A DNA stretch of 5,149 nt from Oscillospiraceae bacterium. GTDB lineage: Bacteria; Bacillota; Clostridia; Oscillospirales; Oscillospiraceae. Below the pieces are notes generated by a model. That model was not told the DNA's origin. It saw only the letters and a list, made by a program, of their open reading frames with translations, and did no database searches. The stretch spans positions 1 to 5,149 of the forward strand of contig JAISFB010000029.1 of NCBI GenBank assembly GCA_031263805.1, given 5' to 3'. Numbering within the stretch: the stretch's first letter is position 1; each line of letters begins with the position of its first letter. A program made the translations under genes and the position numbers. Shown here piece by piece: positions 1-4,216 of this stretch.

Positions 1-425
1 ATAGCCGGCCCGCGGCGGAGGTTTTCAGTGCCGTTCCCGGCGCGGAAAGAGAGCATTCCGCCGAACGCGGGCGCGTCGTTCATCCCCATATCCACAGGGA
101 ACACGTCGGCGCGGGCGGACGCCGCCATAAGACACACGGACGTGCGTTTTTTCGTCAGATTTTCGGCGACGAGCATTGTGACCGACGAATCGGACTGGGT
201 TACTCCCTCGGCCACGACGCCGTTGTCGGAGCACAAAACGAGCACCGCGCGGCGGTCTATGCGAACGTCGGGAGTGCCTGTGACAGCCGCTATACGCTCC
301 ACGGCGTCCTCAAGCAGTCCGAGCGAGCCGAGCGGCTTTGCCACCGAGTTCCACCGCGTCCGGGCAAGCTCCCGCGCTTTCGAGTCTTCCTCCGGGATAT
401 CGGAGTTTACTTTTGAAAAATCCAT
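1..425 (-). CDS. cobT: Nicotinate-nucleotide--dimethylbenzimidazole phosphoribosyltransferase CobT (N-terminal part, runs off the window)
   Basis: CobT transfers the phosphoribosyl group of nicotinate mononucleotide to dimethylbenzimidazole or another lower-ligand base, giving the alpha-ribotide used in the nucleotide loop of cobalamin. It is cytoplasmic. Reading the minus strand from the ATG at 425-423 gives 141 codons with no stop before the window edge. Visible family signatures are KPLGSLG (residues 30-36, the base-binding region), SDNGVVAEGV (66-75, corresponding to the ADHGV segment of Salmonella CobT), VDMGMN (111-116) and a segment ending in LRRGPA (136-141) that matches the region before GPAM in known CobT. 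The family is about 350 residues, so roughly 60 percent lies outside. The Shine-Dalgarno AGAAAGG (438-444 on the plus strand) is 12 nt from the ATG, a little far. No cobalamin-riboswitch B12 box was seen upstream. The plus-strand ORF over the same DNA is Ser/Arg/Thr-rich and is an antisense shadow. Confidence 0.93.
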   Translation of the reverse strand, partial: MDFSKVNSDIPEEDSKARELARTRWNSVAKPLGSLGLLEDAVERIAAVTGTPDVRIDRRAVLVLCSDNGVVAEGVTQSDSSVTMLVAENLTKKRTSVCLMAASARADVFPVDMGMNDAPAFGGMLSFRAGNGTENLRRGPA

Positions 426-476
426 TTTACGAACCGGCCTTTCTGTTGTAACGGACGCGCCGCCTGATAGTGCCGC

Positions 477-505
477 TTGACGCCGGCGCTTTTGAGGGGT
501 ACAAT
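477..505 (+). promoter_or_regulatory. Sigma70-type promoter for the leader and isomerase-amidohydrolase unit
   Basis: TTGACG at 477-482, a 17-base spacer and TACAAT at 500-505 make a near-consensus housekeeping promoter. Transcription should begin near 511-513, giving a leader of roughly 155-160 nt before the isomerase start at 670. It is the best promoter match in the window. Confidence 0.75.
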
Positions 506-509
506 GTAC
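499..509. promoter_or_regulatory. Palindrome over the -10 box, possible operator
   Basis: GTACAATGTAC is a perfect 5-1-5 dyad, GTACA and TGTAC around a central A. It covers the plus-strand -10 element and also the -10 of a possible divergent promoter, so a protein bound here could block both. It is short, and part of the symmetry comes from the -10 sequence itself. The operator role is inference. Confidence 0.3.
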
Positions 510-530
510 GCATAGTTAAAGAGGTGGCAA
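503..530 (-). promoter_or_regulatory. Possible divergent promoter toward cobT
   Basis: On the minus strand, TTGCCA (plus 525-530) and TACATT (plus 503-508) are 16 bases apart. They would start a cobT transcript near plus position 496, about 70 nt before its ATG. The match is moderate, and the -10 overlaps that of the opposing promoter, so the two would compete for polymerase. Confidence 0.3.
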
Positions 531-551
531 GTTTGAAACAAGTTCAAACTT
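529..551 (+). repeat. Inverted repeat/hairpin at the start of the leader
   Basis: AAGTTTGAA (529-537) and TTCAAACTT (543-551) are perfect 9-base arms around a 5-base loop. As RNA this is a hairpin beginning about 17 nt into the predicted transcript, and it holds the TTG start of the small ORF at 533. As DNA it could equally be a repressor site just downstream of the promoter. No T-run follows, so it is not a terminator. Confidence 0.6.
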
Positions 552-649
552 CGATAATTTCAGTGCGTTTTGCTCGCCCGTATGGGCAACCGCAAAACAC
601 GCACATTATGACAATTCCTTTTCATAGTCATTTTGTGCCTGTAGTGTAA
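533..649 (+). CDS. Putative 38-residue leader peptide (TTG start), unrecognised
   Basis: A TTG-start ORF of 38 codons lies wholly inside the leader. The Shine-Dalgarno GAGGTG (521-526) matches the 16S tail well; its GAGG core ends 8 bases before TTG. The stop TAA (647-649) sits just before the Shine-Dalgarno AAAGGA (652-657) of the isomerase gene, an arrangement typical of translational coupling. The peptide begins MKQVQTSIIS and has a basic middle (RFARPYGQP, residues 12-20) and His residues at 24, 31 and 33. It has no signal peptide or run of one amino acid that would mark classical attenuation. Its base composition is about 40 percent GC, clearly lower than the flanking genes. I do not recognise the family. 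It could be a regulatory leader peptide, a real microprotein, or a chance ORF over a structured RNA. Confidence 0.42.
   Translation: MKQVQTSIISVRFARPYGQPQNTHIMTIPFHSHFVPVV
554..609 (+). promoter_or_regulatory. Long multi-segment stem-loop in the leader RNA
   Basis: Four collinear helices stack into one arm: ATAAT (554-558) with ATTAT (605-609); GTGCG (563-567) with CGCAC (600-604); TTTTGC (568-573) with GCAAAA (592-597); and GCCC (576-579) with GGGC (584-587), closed by a GTAT loop. Only small bulges (TTCA on the 5' side, CA on the 3' side) and one internal loop interrupt it, giving 20 base pairs. No T-run follows, so this is not an intrinsic terminator. It looks like a structured cis-acting RNA domain, or less likely a DNA hairpin of a repeat element. 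Confidence 0.6.
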
Positions 650-665
650 CGAAAGGAATGGTCAT
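608..665 (+). promoter_or_regulatory. Helix hiding the isomerase Shine-Dalgarno, with an alternative pairing
   Basis: The left arm 608-623 (ATGAC, A, ATTCCTTT, T, C) pairs with 651-665 (G, AAAGGAAT, G, GTCAT): 14 base pairs with one A-G mismatch and one bulged T. It buries the Shine-Dalgarno AAAGGA at 652-657. ATGAC 608-612 can instead pair with GTCAT 627-631, which would leave the Shine-Dalgarno free. A ribosome finishing the small ORF (stop 647-649) would cover or melt this helix, so the sequence suggests translational control of the isomerase. The regulatory role is inference from pairing only. Confidence 0.5.
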
Positions 666-669
666 AAAT

Positions 670-1428
670 ATGAAAATAAAAAATCTGCATATATCCACCG
701 TCGCGGAGGACGCGCGGGCTACGGCGCTAAAATACGGCCTCGGCCTTGAGATCGCGGAGTTTTGCACCGCGATGAATATGGACGGGGCGTTTCCCGAATG
801 GGACGCAAAGGTCCGCGCGGAAATCGACGGGATAAAAAGCGTTACGTTTCACGCGCCGTTCAACGAGCTCTGCCCGGCGGCTATCGACCCGCTCGTGCTC
901 GACGTCGCGAAGACGCGGTACCGGCAAACCTTCAAGCTCGCGCCGGAATACGGCGCGAAGCGTATCGTCGTTCACTCCGGCTACGTTCCGCTGATATATT
1001 TCAAGGAGTATTTTCACGAGCGGAGCGTCGCGTTCTGGCGCGAGCTATTGTGTGAATTGCCGGAGGATTTCACGCTGCTGCTTGAAAACGTGATGGAGGA
1101 TTCTCCGGAGCTGCTCTCCGGCATTGTCCGCGAGATTGACGACCCGCGCTTCCGCCTGTGTTTTGATATCGGGCACGCGAACACCATAGTTTCGGATACG
1201 CCGATAGATAAGTGGATAGACGTTACCGCGCCGTATACCGCGCACGTGCACATCCACAACAACTACAGGCAGTGGGACGATCACAATCCGCCGGGGGACG
1301 GGCTCATCGATATGCGATACGTTCTGGATCGGCTGACGTCGCTTTTGCCGGATTCCGCCACATACGCTATCGAATCGATAAAATCCGCGCCCGCCGCCGA
1401 ATGGCTCGCCGAAAACGGATTTATTTAA
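670..1428 (+). CDS. Sugar-phosphate isomerase/epimerase-like TIM-barrel protein (xylose isomerase-like/AP endonuclease 2 superfamily)
   Basis: This is a 252-residue single-domain TIM barrel of the xylose isomerase-like fold, whose members isomerise or epimerise sugars and related polyols using divalent metal ions. Numbering from the ATG at 670, likely metal and catalytic residues lie at the barrel strand ends: H61 (FHAPF), H102 (VHSGY), E139 (LLENV), D166 and H169 (FDIGHAN), H192/H194/H196 (HVHIHNN), H205 (DDHNPPGDG) and E235 (AIES). All expected ligand positions are present, so it is probably active; the substrate is unknown. An in-frame ATG at 658 directly abuts the Shine-Dalgarno AAAGGA (652-657) with no spacer, whereas 670 leaves 12 bases and yields the usual family N-terminus MKIKNLHIS, so 670 is preferred. 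It is first in a two-gene unit with the amidohydrolase 34 bases downstream and follows a structured leader. Confidence 0.88.
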   Translation: MKIKNLHISTVAEDARATALKYGLGLEIAEFCTAMNMDGAFPEWDAKVRAEIDGIKSVTFHAPFNELCPAAIDPLVLDVAKTRYRQTFKLAPEYGAKRIVVHSGYVPLIYFKEYFHERSVAFWRELLCELPEDFTLLLENVMEDSPELLSGIVREIDDPRFRLCFDIGHANTIVSDTPIDKWIDVTAPYTAHVHIHNNYRQWDDHNPPGDGLIDMRYVLDRLTSLLPDSATYAIESIKSAPAAEWLAENGFI

Positions 1429-1462
1429 TTAAGACAAGATTTTAATAATAGGAGAGATCGAT

Positions 1463-2332
1463 ATAAAATATGAATGCCACGGGCACATAATGGCGGACGG
1501 CGTCAGCTACGCCGCCGCTGCGGCGCGCCATGCCGCGCACCCTGACGAGCTTTCTGTACGCTCGGCGCTCAGCGCGCTGCGAGAGCACGGCGTCAAGTTC
1601 TTCCGCGACGGCGGAGATAAATTCGGCGTTTCCCTTCTCGCAAAAAAGCTTGCGCCTGAATACGGCATAGACTACCGCACGCCCGATTTCATAATACACC
1701 GCGCGGGATATTACGGAGAGCTTTACGGAAAAGCCTACGGCGATATGAAGCAGGCGCGCGAGCTTATCCTCGCCGCGAAACGCCGGGGCGCGGATTTCAT
1801 AAAAATAGCTGTTTCCGGTATGCTCGATTTCAGCACGGACGGAAGCGTAATCGGCAACGCGATAAGCCGCGGCGAAACGGCGGAGCTCGTCCGCATATCG
1901 TCCGGAGAGGGCTTGCGCGTTATGGCGCACTGCAACGGCGCGGAAAACATCAAAAACGCGCTTGAAGCCGGGATATCAAGCTTAGAGCACGGCTTTTGGA
2001 TCGACCGTGAGGGCGCGGATATGCTCGCCGAAACGGGCATTATATGGACTCCGACGCTCTCCCCTGTCGCAAATCTGTTAGACCCCGCGCGCGCCGCGCG
2101 GCAACGGAGCTTTTCGGAAAAGGCTCTCCGCGCCGTTTTATCGCGCCACGGCGAGATGTTAGACTACGCCAGCGCAAAAGGCGCGCTGATAGCCTCCGGC
2201 AGCGATTCCGGAGCGCACGGAGTCCCGCACGGGCTCGGCGCCTCCGACGAATTGAGGCTGCTCACAGCGCTCGGTATCGATCCGTCGGAGGCGAATTCCC
2301 GCATCTCCGAAATATTCCGCCGGGATGCTTGA
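1463..2332 (+). CDS. Metal-dependent amidohydrolase, apparently with a non-ATG start
   Basis: This amidohydrolase-superfamily TIM-barrel enzyme is of the imidazolonepropionase/prolidase-like type, which hydrolyses C-N or related bonds with one or two metal ions; the substrate is unknown. Numbering from the AUA at 1463 (289 residues), ligands are the HxH motif H6/H8 (ECHGHIMADG), K114 (FIKIAVSG, the usual carboxylated Lys), H156 (MAHCNG), H176 (LEHGFW) and D248 (SGSDSG). The set is complete only if translation starts before the first ATG at 1490, which lies after HGHI. No ATG, GTG or TTG is available in frame between the stop at 1430-1432 and 1490. The Shine-Dalgarno GGAGAG (1451-1456) is 6 bases before AUA 1463; AUC 1457 is the other candidate. 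The ATG at 1470 is out of frame and stops after six codons. It probably works with the upstream isomerase. The start is uncertain; the identity is firm. Confidence 0.85.
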   Translation: MKYECHGHIMADGVSYAAAAARHAAHPDELSVRSALSALREHGVKFFRDGGDKFGVSLLAKKLAPEYGIDYRTPDFIIHRAGYYGELYGKAYGDMKQARELILAAKRRGADFIKIAVSGMLDFSTDGSVIGNAISRGETAELVRISSGEGLRVMAHCNGAENIKNALEAGISSLEHGFWIDREGADMLAETGIIWTPTLSPVANLLDPARAARQRSFSEKALRAVLSRHGEMLDYASAKGALIASGSDSGAHGVPHGLGASDELRLLTALGIDPSEANSRISEIFRRDA

Positions 2333-2333
2333 A

Positions 2334-2347
2334 AATTGAGAATTGAG
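2334..2347 (+). repeat. Tandem heptamer AATTGAG x2
   Basis: Two exact adjacent copies of AATTGAG (2334-2340 and 2341-2347) lie just after the amidohydrolase stop, between the convergent genes. The element is low-complexity and very short, and the second copy overlaps the hairpin that follows. Confidence 0.4.
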
Positions 2348-2358
2348 CGCCGGGCTCA
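2344..2358 (-). terminator. Weak terminator-like hairpin between convergent genes
   Basis: TGAGC (2344-2348) and GCTCA (2354-2358) form a 5-bp stem around GCCGG. On the minus strand it is followed by ATTCTCAATTTTC, a poor T-tract, and the stem includes the regulator's TGA stop. It could weakly end the minus-strand transcript. Nothing T-rich follows it on the plus strand, so the amidohydrolase unit has no visible terminator here. Confidence 0.25.
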
Positions 2359-2730
2359 GTGCGAGGGGTGCTTTTTCGCGAAGCTCTTGATGGCGTCAAA
2401 GCTCTCGACGCTCACAACGTGCTCCATTTTACACGCGTCGCGCGCGGCGACGGCCTCGTCCACGCCGATGGATGTAAGCCAATCGGTAAGAAATACGTGC
2501 CGCTCGTACATACGCTCGGCGATCTCGCGCCCGCTCGGTGTCAGCAAAACGTGCATGGACGGGCCGAATTGGACATATCCGCCCATACGCAGATTTTTCA
2601 TCGCGATAGAAACGCTGGGCTTGGAAAAGTGCAATTCGTTCGCGATGTCCACGGAGCGCACGGGGTCGCCGTTGAGCCCGAGGACGAGGATGGTTTCGAG
2701 ATAGTTTTCAGCGGATTCTTGGATTTTCAT
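2356..2730 (-). CDS. DtxR/MntR-family metal-dependent transcriptional regulator
   Basis: A 124-residue cytoplasmic DNA-binding repressor of the DtxR/MntR family, which dimerises and binds operators when loaded with Fe(II) or Mn(II). The winged helix-turn-helix covers about residues 5-65 (recognition-helix region SVDIANELHFSKPSVSIAMK, 26-45) and the metal/dimerisation domain about 66-124. It lacks the C-terminal SH3-like domain of DtxR/IdeR, so it has the short MntR layout. Aligned to MntR ligands D8, E11, H77, E99, E102 and H103, it has N9, E12, H78, C100, E103 and H104: four are kept, and two differ. C100 resembles C102 of DtxR, so the metal cannot be named from sequence. The start is supported by AAAGGA, 9 bases before ATG. 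It is last of three minus-strand genes, 30 bases after the monooxygenase-like gene, and converges on the amidohydrolase. Confidence 0.9.
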   Translation of the reverse strand: MKIQESAENYLETILVLGLNGDPVRSVDIANELHFSKPSVSIAMKNLRMGGYVQFGPSMHVLLTPSGREIAERMYERHVFLTDWLTSIGVDEAVAARDACKMEHVVSVESFDAIKSFAKKHPSH

Positions 2731-2760
2731 AGTTGTGATTCCTTTCTTTTGTATGCGCGC

Positions 2761-3057
2761 TCAATACACGCGCTCATAGAGTGCGATGCCGCCCTGCTTG
2801 CCGCTTCCGAATTTGCCGAGCTCGGGGATGATGCGCGTGAAATGCTCGGCCTTCATATGCGCGTCGAGCGACGCCTGATCCTCCCATTCCTCGATGACGG
2901 CGAAGTGCAGCGGGTCCGAAAGGTCCCGCGCGAGCTGATAGCTGACGCACCCCTTGTCCAGCTCGTTGGTTTTCTCAACGAGCTCTTTGACGGCGGCGAG
3001 GTATTCCTCCACCGCGTCCTCCCTGACGTAATTTCCCGCGACGACTCTGATAGACAT
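2761..3057 (-). CDS. Antibiotic biosynthesis monooxygenase (ABM) domain protein, YgiN-like putative quinol monooxygenase
   Basis: A 98-residue single ABM-domain protein of the dimeric ferredoxin-like fold. Relatives such as E. coli YgiN and ActVA-Orf6 oxidise quinols or aromatic polyketides without a bound cofactor, and many close homologues are uncharacterised. The pattern is typical: an N-terminal strand (IRVVAGNYV, 3-11), the helix with EEYLAAVKELVEKTNE (17-32), GCVSYQLARD (36-45), the EEWEDQASLDAHMKAEHF segment (56-73) with W58, H67 and H72, and a final strand ALYERVY. The ATG at 3057 is preceded by GGAGGA with an 8-base spacer. It lies between the nitroreductase (52-base gap) and the metalloregulator (30-base gap), suggesting a redox or quinone-stress role. 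That role is inferred from context. Confidence 0.88.
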   Translation of the reverse strand: MSIRVVAGNYVREDAVEEYLAAVKELVEKTNELDKGCVSYQLARDLSDPLHFAVIEEWEDQASLDAHMKAEHFTRIIPELGKFGSGKQGGIALYERVY

Positions 3058-3074
3058 AAGCTTGTTCCTCCAAT

Positions 3075-3088
3075 AATTTATATAAATT
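3075..3088. promoter_or_regulatory. Perfect 14-bp AT-rich palindrome, possible operator
   Basis: AATTTATATAAATT reads identically on both strands. It lies in the 52-base gap before the monooxygenase-regulator pair, about 17 bases upstream of the ATG and next to its Shine-Dalgarno. Short AT-rich palindromes upstream of a regulator-containing unit are often autoregulatory operators, so binding by the downstream DtxR/MntR-type protein is a reasonable guess. It could also simply be a -10-like A/T stretch. No good -35 was found. Confidence 0.35.
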
Positions 3089-3109
3089 TGTTGATAAGCG
3101 TTTTTTGTG

Positions 3110-3619
3110 TCACTCGTACTTGTCGAAGGACGCGACCTCGGCGAGTGTTTTGCGCGGACGAGCCTCCGGCGTTTCGGCGGGATAGCCTATCGGCGTGACG
3201 GCGACGACCTCGACGTTATCCGGTATGCCGAGCGCGCTTTTTACGATATCCGCGCGGAATCTTCCGAGCCAGCATGTGCCGAGGCCGAGCTCATATGCCC
3301 GCAGGAGCATGGACGAAAACGCGATAGAGGTGTCGATCGGCGCCGTGCGCTCCCCGCAGAGCATCGTGTAATCCGCGCTCGCGCAGGCGACTATCGCCGC
3401 GGGCGCTTCCTCTACGCTGCGCTGCCCCTCCGACGCCTCCAAAAGCAATTTAAGCTTCTCCGGATCGCGGACGAGGATGAATTTCCATTGCTGCTGATTC
3501 TTTGCGGACGGGGAAAGCCGCCCGGCTTCCAGCACCGCGAGCAGCTTTTCCTCCTCGACTGTCTTCGGCAAATAGCTTCGCACGCTACGCCTTTCTTTTA
3601 TCGCTTGTTCTACGGTCAT
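3110..3619 (-). CDS. Nitroreductase-family FMN-dependent oxidoreductase
   Basis: A 169-residue cytoplasmic flavoenzyme that probably reduces nitro, quinone or enone compounds with NAD(P)H; the physiological substrate is unknown. Visible signatures are the N-terminal FMN-phosphate motif RRSVRSY (10-16), SPSAKNQQQWKF (36-47), PAAIVACAS (74-82), LGLGTCWLGRF (110-120) and a late TPIGYPAE (143-150), all in family order. The length fits the short clostridial nitroreductase group. The ATG at 3619 has AGGAGG (plus 3628-3633) eight bases upstream. A GTG 12 codons earlier (3655) would extend the ORF but lies upstream of the predicted transcription start, so it is rejected. It is first of the three minus-strand genes, and no terminator separates it from the next, so co-transcription is likely. 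Confidence 0.93.
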   Translation of the reverse strand: MTVEQAIKERRSVRSYLPKTVEEEKLLAVLEAGRLSPSAKNQQQWKFILVRDPEKLKLLLEASEGQRSVEEAPAAIVACASADYTMLCGERTAPIDTSIAFSSMLLRAYELGLGTCWLGRFRADIVKSALGIPDNVEVVAVTPIGYPAETPEARPRKTLAEVASFDKYE

Positions 3620-3645
3620 AATTAGCGCCTCCTGTTTTTTCTTGC

Positions 3646-3691
3646 AGTATAGCACAAAGGCCGTGCGTGCGCAATAGAATATTATATATTT
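3646..3691 (-). promoter_or_regulatory. Extended -10 promoter with A/T-rich UP-like region for the nitroreductase unit
   Basis: On the minus strand, TTGCGC (plus 3669-3674), a 17-base spacer and TATACT (plus 3646-3651) preceded by TGC form an extended -10 promoter. Transcription would start near plus 3639, leaving a leader of about 20 nt that contains the AGGAGG. Directly upstream (plus 3675-3691) the DNA is almost entirely A/T, as in UP elements. This should be a fairly strong promoter. Confidence 0.65.
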
Positions 3692-3730
3692 TTCTCAACA
3701 CGCAAAAAAACAGCTTCGGGGGATAACGCG

Positions 3731-4024
3731 ATGGCCTCAAACGCGAAATTTTACTTCAAGCCCGGCGAGGGCTCTCACATTGAGACAAAGGTGACGCTGC
3801 GCGCGGAGGCGCAGCCGGCTATATGCGGGACGGTGACGTCCGACGGGGGCTCTCCGTCCCCGGACGCGCTCGTACTGCTGCTGCGCGCCGGAGACAGAAG
3901 CTTCATCGACAGGCAGTTTACGGACGAGGACGGGCAATTCCTGTTCGGCCCTCTCGAACCGGGCGAGCTGTATCTCGTGAAAATACATAAAGCCGGCACG
4001 ACGGTGCGCGAGCTGGAGAATTAG
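3731..4024 (+). CDS. Small carboxypeptidase-regulatory-like (beta-sandwich) domain protein
   Basis: A 97-residue protein of the carboxypeptidase-regulatory/prealbumin-like fold. The signature is a GTVTSDGGSPSPDALVLLLR segment (33-52), then FTDEDGQFLFGPLEPGELY (63-81) and LVKI (82-85), typical for the domain. In larger proteins this fold is usually a structural or binding module of surface proteins. Here it stands alone with no signal peptide, membrane segment or sorting motif, so it is predicted to be cytoplasmic and its function is unknown. The ATG at 3731 follows GGGGGA (3718-3723) with a 7-base spacer. It is divergent from the nitroreductase; the AT-rich region between them must supply its promoter, but no clear -35/-10 pair was found on this strand. 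The nearest strong terminator is about 160 bases downstream. Confidence 0.8.
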   Translation: MASNAKFYFKPGEGSHIETKVTLRAEAQPAICGTVTSDGGSPSPDALVLLLRAGDRSFIDRQFTDEDGQFLFGPLEPGELYLVKIHKAGTTVRELEN

Positions 4025-4183
4025 CGCGGAAGCGAGTAGCGCCTATGTGAATAAATAAATCTTAACAAAACATTCAGAAATTTGTAACAGTATAGCTACA
4101 TTCAAGAGTTATTATATAAGCATCGGAGGTGGACGCGGCGACGCGTCGCACCGCGATCATTTTCCTTCCCTCTCTTTTTACGG
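4025..4183 (+). other. Gene-free stretch: AT-rich block, SD-like GGAGGTGG and GC-rich palindrome before a terminator
   Basis: This stretch holds no coding sequence I can support. Positions 4048-4120 are very A/T-rich with several -10-like hexamers (TATTAT 4110-4115, TATATA 4113-4118), but none has a good -35 at normal spacing. GGAGGTGG follows at 4125-4132 with no usable start codon after it. A perfect 12-bp palindrome GCGACGCGTCGC (4138-4149) is flanked by GCGG/CCGC, so the whole can fold as a hairpin at 4135-4154. A pyrimidine tract CCTTCCCTCTC then leads to the terminator at 4184. It may be the 3' untranslated region of the preceding gene or an independent small RNA. Confidence 0.4.
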
Positions 4184-4216
4184 GAGCCCGCCGGAACGAC
4201 GGGCTCATTTTTTTTT
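4184..4216 (+). terminator. Strong intrinsic terminator
   Basis: GAGCCCG (4184-4190) pairs with CGGGCTC (4200-4206), with two further C-G pairs beyond one mismatch and a short loop. An A and then nine Ts (4208-4216) follow, and a second run of seven Ts lies at 4219-4225. The T-tract is only on the plus strand, so it ends transcripts from the left, either the 3731-4024 gene or a short RNA starting after it. Confidence 0.88.

Noticed and set aside
28..480. 150-codon plus-strand ORF
   Set aside because: The opposite strand encodes clear CobT motifs; the plus-strand translation is Ser/Arg/Thr-rich with no recognisable domain.
426..540. Cobalamin riboswitch before cobT
   Set aside because: No B12-box-like sequence or typical conserved core is present on the minus strand.
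563..604. Intrinsic terminator in the leader
   Set aside because: The stem is strong, but no T-run follows on either strand.
1442..1930. 162-codon minus-strand ORF
   Set aside because: Its translation has no recognisable motif, and it lies antisense to the amidohydrolase, which has a complete metal-ligand set.
2359..3198. 279-codon plus-strand ORF
   Set aside because: It lies antisense to the metalloregulator, the monooxygenase-like gene and the end of the nitroreductase, all with good motifs and ribosome binding sites.
3620..3655. Upstream GTG start adding 12 residues to the nitroreductase
   Set aside because: It overlaps the predicted promoter and lies upstream of the likely transcription start; AGGAGG is placed for ATG 3619.
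3675..3690. Plus-strand promoter for the 3731 gene from TAGAAT or TATATT
   Set aside because: No acceptable -35 lies 16-18 bases upstream; the A/T stretch is better explained as an UP-like region of the opposing promoter.
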